From Betaproteobacteria bacterium (GTDB lineage Bacteria; Pseudomonadota; Gammaproteobacteria; Burkholderiales; SG8-39): a stretch of DNA of 24,277 nt. The notes under the pieces are model-generated. The model was given only the letters and a program-made list of their open reading frames with translations, did no database searches and was not told the DNA's origin. The stretch's first letter is position 1, and the number at the start of each line of letters is the position of its first letter. Shown here piece after piece: positions 14,638 to 20,761 of the stretch. The stretch is taken from positions 1-24,277 of the forward strand of contig QYQC01000213.1 in assembly GCA_007280315.1 (NCBI GenBank), in the 5' to 3' direction. The translations under genes were made by a program, and so were the position numbers.

Positions 14638-15102
14638 CTAGAACGTCTTCTTTCCTGAATGACATTTTTCGCAGACCACGCTTGCCTCCTTGCCAGTGCT
14701 GACCGGGTGGCACTTCCAGCACTGCTTGTGAACCACTACTTTTGTACTCAGCGTTTCATCCGCGATATCTATTGGATTGGTGCGATGGCATTCAGAACAG
14801 CTGTAGGCTTTCTTATCTATCTTTTCCGATTCGTCATGACAGATTTTGCACTTGACCGAGGGTGAACTGAGATAGTCTGGGTGGGGCGTACTCAATTTCC
14901 TGGCATTGATCGCGTGGTGACACTGAACGCATTTGACTCCTAGATTCTTTACGTGCATCTCATGGTGAAAAAGCACTTCACCCGCTGAAGACGGGAATAT
15001 TCTTTCCGCCGGTATCTTAAGGGTGCTTTCTGCCGCGGGCAGATTGACAGCGCCAAGCAGGATTGCCGCTACGGCTGCAGCGATAAACTTGATCATTGCC
15101 AT
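14638..15102 (-). CDS. Periplasmic pentaheme cytochrome c (c3/c7-like)
   Basis: This 154-residue exported cytochrome has a signal peptide (about 1-24, cleavage near LPAA/ES) followed by about 130 residues with five CXXCH motifs starting at Cys58, 85, 102, 128 and 144. Extra histidines (HHEMH near 46-50, CHH at 61-63, VVVH near 125, and HP) can supply distal ligands, as in bis-His class III cytochromes. The small size and close heme spacing fit a soluble electron shuttle. It is the first redox gene after the GcvH-receiver gene (56-base gap) and immediately precedes the HybA-like ferredoxin, so it is the probable electron partner of that complex. The start could be ATG 15102 or the ATG two codons later. 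Confidence 0.92.
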   Translation of the reverse strand: MAMIKFIAAAVAAILLGAVNLPAAESTLKIPAERIFPSSAGEVLFHHEMHVKNLGVKCVQCHHAINARKLSTPHPDYLSSPSVKCKICHDESEKIDKKAYSCSECHRTNPIDIADETLSTKVVVHKQCWKCHPVSTGKEASVVCEKCHSGKKTF

Positions 15103-15158
15103 CTCTACTTAAGTATTCGATCGGAGAACAACTCGGTCGCTCATTTATTGCCGGACAC

Positions 15159-16319
15159 TCAGTGGGCGAACGTCCTCGCCAATTCCTCGAGAATTCTTTC
15201 ATCCGCTTTTATTTTTGCGCGAGCGTCATCACCCCTGCCCGGTGGCTCTCGATTCTGGCTTCCCTTCTCGATGCCCCTCAGAATTTCGGCGTATTTCTCG
15301 ATTTCCTCCCGATACCACTTGACGGAGTCCACACCGATTTTCATGGCGCGCAATTCTTCGGCGAGATTTGATGGCTCGAGGCAGCAGATCCAGCTCAATT
15401 CAAAGGCGCTTGACGAGAATAACTCCGGATGCTCAAGATGCCCGGCGTTGAGCAAAGTCACTGTTCCGCTTATCGGTGACGAAAAGTCGATGCTATGAGC
15501 GTCATGTTTTATTGAAAAAAGTGTTTCTCCCTTGTTGATCTGCTTGTTCAGGCTGGGCAGTTCAATCTGGTCGATATTGCCGGCGATCTTGCGGAAAAAA
15601 TCGTCCAACCCTACGCGAGCTGTACCATTCATTTCGAGACTTACCCAGGTATGGTTGCGCGAAACGAATATCCCAGCCGGCACGTTGAATTCGCGTTGCG
15701 ATCCTGATTCCTTGGTGGAAGGCGTGATCAAGCGCACGGTGGGCTTCATCTGCCGTTCGATTCTGTCTTTGCGCCGAATCAGGGATTTGTCGAAGAAATT
15801 GATGAGCTCATCTTCTGTAAAGGGCTTTTGCACGTAGTCCATTGCGCCGTATTTCATTGTTTCAACCGCGGTTTCGATTGACGCGTATCCGGTGATTACG
15901 ATCACGTCGATGTCGGGGCGCAAATGTTTTACCGCCTTGGTTACTTCCAGCCCGTCCATTTCCGGCATTTTCAGGTCGGTGAAAACGAAGTCGTAGTCGT
16001 TTTTGAGAATTAACCCCAGGGCTTCGCGGCCTTTTTCCACGGTGTCTAGGCTGTAACCGGCGACAACCAGGATTTTCCTGAAGCTGTCCAGAATGATGGC
16101 TTCGTCGTCGACGGCCAGTATCTTCGCTTTCGGATCCTTCACTTCCACGCGTTTCAGCGTCTTCGCTTCTTCGGAGAAATCCAGCTTCAACCCGATGTCG
16201 AGAGCCGCTTCACGCTCTTTTCTGAGCTTCAGTTCCTGCCGTCTTTGGAAATAGATGCGCAGCGAGAAATCGACCACAATGAAGACAATGATCGTAACCA
16301 CAACAATTAGGAGAACCAT
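15159..16319 (-). CDS. Membrane-anchored response regulator fused to a lipoyl-lysine-less GcvH-like domain
   Basis: This 386-residue protein has one N-terminal membrane helix (about 2-23), a basic juxtamembrane stretch, and a cytoplasmic receiver (about 65-185). The receiver has ILAVDDEAIILDSF, Asp115 in FVFTDLKMPEMDG, VITGYAS and Lys165 in YVQKPFTED. A domain resembling glycine-cleavage H protein follows (about 213-345): GIFVSRNHTWVSLE, RVGLDDFFRKIAG, INKGETLFSIK and SSPISGTVTLLN. Aligning its SPISG with the H-protein SPVSG puts Ala274 at the lipoyl-lysine position, so it should not be lipoylated. ACGGAGG precedes the ATG. There is no DNA-binding domain; the output is probably protein interaction at the membrane. 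It heads the operon of the pentaheme cytochrome and HybAB-like genes, preceded by an FNR-type box. Confidence 0.9.
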   Translation of the reverse strand: MVLLIVVVTIIVFIVVDFSLRIYFQRRQELKLRKEREAALDIGLKLDFSEEAKTLKRVEVKDPKAKILAVDDEAIILDSFRKILVVAGYSLDTVEKGREALGLILKNDYDFVFTDLKMPEMDGLEVTKAVKHLRPDIDVIVITGYASIETAVETMKYGAMDYVQKPFTEDELINFFDKSLIRRKDRIERQMKPTVRLITPSTKESGSQREFNVPAGIFVSRNHTWVSLEMNGTARVGLDDFFRKIAGNIDQIELPSLNKQINKGETLFSIKHDAHSIDFSSPISGTVTLLNAGHLEHPELFSSSAFELSWICCLEPSNLAEELRAMKIGVDSVKWYREEIEKYAEILRGIEKGSQNREPPGRGDDARAKIKADERILEELARTFAH

Positions 16320-16420
16320 TGAATGCCTCCGTGATTACTGGCTTCAAACAGACCGGAAGACGGTCGTATCAAGAAAAGAAATGCGCTGATTAAATTCTGC
16401 GCGCCGCCCTGTTCGGGCGT

Positions 16421-16434
16421 TTGATAATTGTCAA
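16421..16434. promoter_or_regulatory. FNR/Anr-type box upstream of the GcvH-receiver operon
   Basis: TTGAT-AATT-GTCAA differs from the FNR/Anr consensus at one base and extends to TTTGAT-N4-GTCAAA, the same half-sites as the box at 19755-19768. A TTTAAT -10-like hexamer on the minus strand (16394-16389) would place the start near 16382 and the box centre near -45.5, a little off the ideal -41.5. The leader to ATG 16319 would be about 63 nt. Confidence 0.6.
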
Positions 16435-16471
16435 AGATTGAATGGCTTTGATATCGAGGAACGCTCCAGCG

Positions 16472-16486
16472 GCAACCGACTCGCCA
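16472..16486 (-). promoter_or_regulatory. Degenerate sigma-54-like element upstream of the GcvH-receiver operon
   Basis: The minus strand reads TGGCGAG-TCGG-TTGC, keeping the essential GG and GC dinucleotides at the correct 10-base separation. It deviates at two positions of the -24 block and at the base after TTGC. If active, it would start near 16460, upstream of the FNR-type box. Confidence 0.3.
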
Positions 16487-16529
16487 GGCGGCGATTTCGT
16501 GGTGCCGCTATGCAGCCGAACCTGCGGCT

Positions 16530-16549
16530 TGAGGGGAGAGTTCCCCTCA
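16530..16549 (-). terminator. Stem-loop after the NtrC-family activator gene
   Basis: TGAGGGGA (16530-16537) pairs with TCCCCTCA (16542-16549) over eight perfect pairs around a four-base loop. It begins about 15 bases beyond the activator's stop. No U tract follows on the minus strand, so it may be a Rho-type end, an mRNA 3' stabiliser, or a partial terminator separating the activator operon from the next. Confidence 0.45.
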
Positions 16550-16564
16550 TGTTGCGCAATTGGC

Positions 16565-17983
16565 TCAGTCTTCGCTTGGGGCTTGTTCCATTCCGCGGAT
16601 GCGGACGTCGTATTTTTTCATCAGCGCCTGGAAGTTCGCGCGCTGCATGCCTGTTTCCTCGGCGCTCCTGGTTACGTTCCACGCGTTGCGCTTGAGCGCT
16701 TCGAGGACGAACAGCTTTTCGATGCTTTCCACCGACTTTTCGCGAGCAATCTTTTTTATCTGCTTGAGTTCGTCGCTGGTTTTGGGCACATCCAGATCCA
16801 GCCGCGGCAGCATGTCGATGATGTTCGTCAAGTGAGCCTGGCGCACTATATTGTCGGTGGCAAGGATTACCGCGCGGTTAACCGTATTCTCCAGCTCACG
16901 CACGTTCCCCGGCCAGTCGTAATGCACCAGCGCGCTCATTGCCCCTTCGGAAAATGCGACGACGTTCTTGCCCAGTTCCTGGTTGAACAGCTTTAGGAAA
17001 TGGAAAGCCAGAGGGGGAATGTCGTCGTGACGTTCCCGCAGCGGCGGGATCGGAATCGGAAAAATATTGATGCGATAGAACAGGTCCTCGCGGAACGACC
17101 CTTCGGCCACCATCGCCTTCAGATCCTTGTTGGTCGCTGTGATCAGCCTGAAATTGGCGCTCTGCGTCCGGGTATCCCCCACCGCCTTGAACTCCCGTTC
17201 CTGAATCACGCGCAGCAGCTTGGCCTGGGTCGAGACCGATAAATTGCCGATCTCGTCCAGGAGCAAAGTTCCGCTGTCCGCAATTTCGAACATGCCTTTC
17301 TTGTTGGCCACTGCGCCGGTAAAGGATCCCTTGATGTGGCCGAACATTTCGCTCTCCAGAAGGTTTTCACTAAGCGAATTGCAGTCCACCGCGACAAAGG
17401 GCTTGTCCTTGCGCAGGCTGTTGTAGTGTATGGCGCGCGCGATCAGTTCCTTGCCGGTGCCGCTCTCACCCGTGAGCATCACCGTGCTGTTTGTGGGCGC
17501 ACATTTTGCGATCAGGCGATAGACGTTCTGGATCTGCGGGCTGGACCCGATGATATTTTCGAAACGGTACTTGGAGCTGACTTCGCTCCTGAGATCAAAG
17601 TTTTCCTGCAGAAGCTGCCGTCGCTCCAGCGCGCGTTTTACCGCCAGCTTTAGTTCGTCCGGGTCGAAGGGCTTGGACAGGTAGTCAAACGCACCGAGCT
17701 TCATCGAGCGCACTGCCGTCTCGATCTGCGACAGCCCGGTGACCATGATGATGTCGATGTCCGGATGCGTCTCCTTCACCCGACGCAGGACTTCCATGCC
17801 GTCCATACCGGGCATCATGATGTCCAGAATGAGAACGTCGTAGTGACTCTCGTCTATTCTCCTCAGCGCCTCCACGCCGTTCTGGACGGCTTGCACTTCG
17901 AATTCACCGTCGTCGCCCAGAATGCGCAGGCAGCTTCTGATGACAATCTCTTCGTCGTCGACAACCAGTATTCTGGCCTTCAT
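16565..17983 (-). CDS. Sigma-54-dependent NtrC-family response regulator (enhancer-binding protein)
   Basis: This 472-residue transcription activator works with RpoN. The receiver (about 1-120) has ILVVDDEEIVIRS, Asp54 in LILDIMMPGMDG and a lysine in YLSKPFDPDE. The AAA+ domain has Walker A GESGTGKE (172-179), a loop reading GSFTGA (219-224) where GAFTGA is usual, and Walker B LLLDEIG near 240-246. It also has the arginine-finger region FREDLFYRI and the motif WPGNVRELENTV. The C-terminal Fis-type helix-turn-helix is in LKRNAWNVTRSAEETGMQRANF. I chose ATG 17983, which overlaps the kinase stop (ATGA), over a longer in-frame start because MKARILVVDDEE is the true receiver beginning. The overlapping kinase gene is its cognate sensor. 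The sigma-54 promoter at 6721 is a candidate target. Confidence 0.95.
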   Translation of the reverse strand: MKARILVVDDEEIVIRSCLRILGDDGEFEVQAVQNGVEALRRIDESHYDVLILDIMMPGMDGMEVLRRVKETHPDIDIIMVTGLSQIETAVRSMKLGAFDYLSKPFDPDELKLAVKRALERRQLLQENFDLRSEVSSKYRFENIIGSSPQIQNVYRLIAKCAPTNSTVMLTGESGTGKELIARAIHYNSLRKDKPFVAVDCNSLSENLLESEMFGHIKGSFTGAVANKKGMFEIADSGTLLLDEIGNLSVSTQAKLLRVIQEREFKAVGDTRTQSANFRLITATNKDLKAMVAEGSFREDLFYRINIFPIPIPPLRERHDDIPPLAFHFLKLFNQELGKNVVAFSEGAMSALVHYDWPGNVRELENTVNRAVILATDNIVRQAHLTNIIDMLPRLDLDVPKTSDELKQIKKIAREKSVESIEKLFVLEALKRNAWNVTRSAEETGMQRANFQALMKKYDVRIRGMEQAPSED

Positions 17984-19608
17984 TGATCGCTCCTGCTGCT
18001 TTGCCTGACTTCCACTGGAGGTTCCAGCGGAAGATAGATGCGGAAGATGGAACCTTTCCCGACCGTGCTTTCCACTTCGATCACGCCGCCGTGGGCCTTG
18101 ACGATGCCGTGGCTGACGGACAGTCCAAGACCCGTACCCTTGCCTACCTCCTTCGAAGTGAAGAATGGATCGAAAATCCGCTTGAGGTTTGTCGCCGGGA
18201 TTCCGCATCCGGTATCGATAACTGAAATTTCCACCATGGGCACCGGCTCCACTCCGGCTTCCGCAATTTTCGGCTGCGGATGCCGGCGGCTGCGAATGGT
18301 AATGCTGCCTTGGTGCTCGATTGCGTGCTGTGCGTTGACCAGCATGTTCATGACCACTTGCTTTATCAGATCGGCGTCGACCCAGACAGGTGGCAGATCC
18401 GGGTCGAGGTCCATAGCGATCTCGATATCGCGAAACGACGCCGGCCGCTCGATGATGCGCGCCGTGTCTTCGATCACCTGGTTGAGATCGGCGAATTTCT
18501 TCTCGGGCGTCTTCTCCCTTGCGAAATCGAGCAGCCTTCTTATGATCGTCGCGCAGCGCTTGGTTTCGCGAATCACCAGATCCAGGTCTTCCGCGTCGGC
18601 GCTTGCGTCCGGCGTTTTTTTCCGCAGCAGGGTGGTGAAGGTGAGCACACCCGTAAGCGGGTTGTTCAGTTCATGCGCGATGCCCGCTGCAAGCAGGCCG
18701 ACCGAGGCAAGTTTTTCGGAGCGCGCGGTCTCGGCCTCCGCGGCGCGCAGTTCCTGCGTCCGCTTTTCCACCTTCTGTTCCAGCGTGTGCCCCCATTCGC
18801 GCAGTTCCGCCTCTGAATTGCGAAGCGCCGCAGTCATGGTGTTGAACGAGGCCGCCAGCTGGCCGAATTCGTCCGCGCTGCGCACGGGAATGGATTGCTC
18901 CAGGTTTCCTGATGACAGCCTCTTGGCTCCGCTTTCCAGGTCACGCAGCGGTACATACACCAGTCGGTGAACAAAAAAACCTGCGCTGAGCGCGGCGATG
19001 AGAATGAACCCCAGGGCAAGCCCCGCCATGGTGACGGCGTTTGCCTGCATTTTCCGGTCGATGTCGTCCAGCGAGTAGACGATATCGAGAACGCCGAGCA
19101 CCGATTGCGTTTTGCTGTGCTGATGGCAATTCGCCGTGTAGCAGGACGGCTCATTGCGAATCACGTCCATGCTGCCGAGCATGGGCCGGCCCTCCGGCGT
19201 GGAAAATAATCGCGTACGCCGGCTTTGCGAAACCGGCTCCAGCGGCGCGTCGCTCTTGTGACAGATGACGCAGGCCTCTGCCTTGCGATCGACTTTCAGC
19301 CCGAGTTCGGGCAGGAAGGTCGAGTGAATTATGGAGCCCTCCTTGTTCAGGATTCTGACCTTCAAAATGCTTCCGTGATTGCCAACATCGCGAATGATGC
19401 TGTCCACATACGAAGGTTGGTTCGCAAGCATGGCAAAACGCGTGCTTTTCTGGATCACATCGGAAATCTGCGTCACGTGTTCCACCGCATTCCGCAGCAG
19501 TTCTTCGCGCTGGTAACGTATTACGAGCGCAGTGAACAACAGCATCGCCAGCGTCAGCGCGATCGCCAGGTAAAGGACGACTTTGAACTTGAGGGTTTTT
19601 GAGCGCAT
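17980..19608 (-). CDS. Periplasmic c-heme sensor histidine kinase, partner of the sigma-54 activator
   Basis: This inner-membrane kinase has 542 residues. Membrane helices near 10-30 and 194-214 flank a periplasmic domain with CVICH (Cys113, Cys116, His117) and CYTANCH (Cys156, Cys161, His162), which are potential c-type heme attachment sites. A HAMP region, a coiled coil (about 262-300), HisKA with His312 in AAGIAHELNNPLTGVL, and HATPase boxes MLVNAQHAI, DTGCGIP, FDPFFTSKEVGKG and GLGLSVSHGI follow. I chose ATG 19608 (AGGAGAG three bases upstream, right before the first membrane helix) over a longer in-frame start at 19725. It shares NEPSCY-N3-CHxH and SVLGVLDI-type stretches with the kinase at 10325-12226, so the two sensors are paralogues. 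The stop overlaps the activator start. Confidence 0.94.
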   Translation of the reverse strand: MRSKTLKFKVVLYLAIALTLAMLLFTALVIRYQREELLRNAVEHVTQISDVIQKSTRFAMLANQPSYVDSIIRDVGNHGSILKVRILNKEGSIIHSTFLPELGLKVDRKAEACVICHKSDAPLEPVSQSRRTRLFSTPEGRPMLGSMDVIRNEPSCYTANCHQHSKTQSVLGVLDIVYSLDDIDRKMQANAVTMAGLALGFILIAALSAGFFVHRLVYVPLRDLESGAKRLSSGNLEQSIPVRSADEFGQLAASFNTMTAALRNSEAELREWGHTLEQKVEKRTQELRAAEAETARSEKLASVGLLAAGIAHELNNPLTGVLTFTTLLRKKTPDASADAEDLDLVIRETKRCATIIRRLLDFAREKTPEKKFADLNQVIEDTARIIERPASFRDIEIAMDLDPDLPPVWVDADLIKQVVMNMLVNAQHAIEHQGSITIRSRRHPQPKIAEAGVEPVPMVEISVIDTGCGIPATNLKRIFDPFFTSKEVGKGTGLGLSVSHGIVKAHGGVIEVESTVGKGSIFRIYLPLEPPVEVRQSSRSDQ

Positions 19609-19949
19609 TGCCTCTCCTACCCCCGCTTGTAGCGCATGACGGAAGGTCGTTCGATATCGCGTCGCGGATGAATCGTGATCATTACGGGCAGGCTGCGCAA
19701 TTAACCCGAGTGTTTCTGGAATCATGACGTTAGCAGTTCCGCAAGAGCGCCGGTTTGACCAGCATCAAACTCGGGGACAGGGTCTCGCAGCCGAATGCGA
19801 CGAAACTCACGCCTTGGACTCCAGCGTCTCCGCGCTGGCATCAAACCGGCAGCCCGGATAAACTGGATTCCCCTGATCGCAAGCGCCGCGGGACGGCAGG
19901 TCACCGGCCCTGACATCGAAATGACCGCGGTACATAGGAACGAACTGAC
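19609..19949. other. Divergent intergenic region between the kinase-activator operon and xth
   Basis: The 341 bases hold the FNR-type promoter of the minus-strand kinase operon (19720-19768). A second partial copy of its motif lies further right: GCATCAAAC occurs at 19762-19770 and again at 19838-19846. The stretches CCGGTTTGA (19750-19758) and TCAAACCGG (19841-19849) are a perfect nine-base inverted repeat. I see no small gene. An xth promoter must lie near the right end, but I cannot point to one. Confidence 0.6.
19720..19768 (-). promoter_or_regulatory. FNR/Anr-type promoter of the c-heme kinase/activator operon
   Basis: Read on the minus strand, TTTGAT-GCTG-GTCAAA contains TTGAT-N4-GTCAA (19768-19755), one base from the FNR/Anr consensus. 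TAACGT (19732-19727) is a weak -10-like hexamer that would set the start at about 19720 and the box centre at -41.5. The leader to ATG 19608 would be about 112 nt. Confidence 0.55.
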
Positions 19950-20717
19950 ATGCGCATCGCAAGCTGGAACGTCAACTCGCTGAAGGTGCGGCTGCCGCAG
20001 GTTCTGGACTGGCTGGCCAAGCATCAACCGCATGCACTCTGCCTGCAGGAGCTAAAACTCGAGGACGCGAATTTCCCGATTGCTGCGATCGAGTCTGCCG
20101 GCTACTTTGCTGCGTTCTCCGGACAGAAGACTTACAACGGGGTGGCGATTCTCAGTCGGTCACCGGCCACAAATGTTGCGCGCGGAATAGCCGGATTCGG
20201 CGATCCGCAGCGCCGGGTCATCAGCGCCGACGTCAGCGGCGTGCGCCTGGTTTGCGCATATGTACCCAATGGCCAGAGTTTGGATTCGGACAAATACAAC
20301 TACAAACTAGGCTGGCTCTCGTCGTTCTCTGCCTGGCTCGAACGGGAATTGGCCGAGCATCCGCAGCTTGCGGTGCTAGGGGATTACAACATTGCTCCGG
20401 AGGACAGCGACGTACATGATCCCAAGGCGTGGGAGGGCCAGGTCCTGGTCAGCGCGCCCGAACGCGATGCGTTTCGCAATCTGATCCGGCTGGGATTCAG
20501 CGACAGCTTTCGCCAGTTTGAGCAGCCGGAAAAGTCCTACACCTGGTGGGACTACCGCATGAACGGATTCAAGCGCAATCTCGGCCTGCGCATCGATCAT
20601 ATCCTGCTCAGTCACGGCCTCGTTGCGAAATGCACCGGCTGTTCGATCGACCTCGAACCGCGGCGAAACGAACGTCCGTCCGACCACGCGCCGATTGTGG
20701 CGGAACTCAGTCTTTGA
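19950..20717 (+). CDS. xth: Exodeoxyribonuclease III (AP endonuclease)
   Basis: This 255-residue enzyme of the ExoIII/APE1 fold cuts abasic sites and degrades 3' ends of duplex DNA during base-excision repair. Family residues are present in order: Asn7 in ASWNVNSL, Glu34 in LQELKLED, the YVPNG block, Asp145 and Asn147 in GDYNIAP, WWDYR, the LRIDHILLS segment, and the closing Asp245-His246 in PSDHAPIVAEL. The length is normal. The ATG has AGGAACG about ten bases upstream. It converges on aceB, with a shared hairpin between them. It marks the return to high-GC backbone DNA on the right side of the accessory region. Confidence 0.96.
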   Translation: MRIASWNVNSLKVRLPQVLDWLAKHQPHALCLQELKLEDANFPIAAIESAGYFAAFSGQKTYNGVAILSRSPATNVARGIAGFGDPQRRVISADVSGVRLVCAYVPNGQSLDSDKYNYKLGWLSSFSAWLERELAEHPQLAVLGDYNIAPEDSDVHDPKAWEGQVLVSAPERDAFRNLIRLGFSDSFRQFEQPEKSYTWWDYRMNGFKRNLGLRIDHILLSHGLVAKCTGCSIDLEPRRNERPSDHAPIVAELSL

Positions 20718-20731
20718 TCCAATCCCAGAGT

Positions 20732-20757
20732 CGGTAACAAAATCACCTTTGTTGCCG
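20732..20757 (+). terminator. Hairpin between convergent xth and aceB
   Basis: CGGTAACAAA (20732-20741) pairs with TTTGTTGCCG (20748-20757) over ten pairs, with one wobble on the plus strand and a six-base loop. There is no long U tract after it. The wobble pair is a mismatch on the minus strand, so it serves xth better than aceB. Confidence 0.5.
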
Positions 20758-20761
20758 GTTC

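Noticed and set aside
17984..18208. Longer N-terminus for the sigma-54 activator (75 extra codons).
   Set aside because: The added part is the kinase C-terminal coding region read in another frame. The receiver begins exactly at ATG 17983, which overlaps the kinase stop.
19609..19725. Longer N-terminus for the heme kinase (39 extra codons from 19725).
   Set aside because: The extra residues are not membrane or domain sequence, and a strong AGGAGAG site precedes ATG 19608 directly before the first helix. The proposed transcript start near 19720 would also exclude it.
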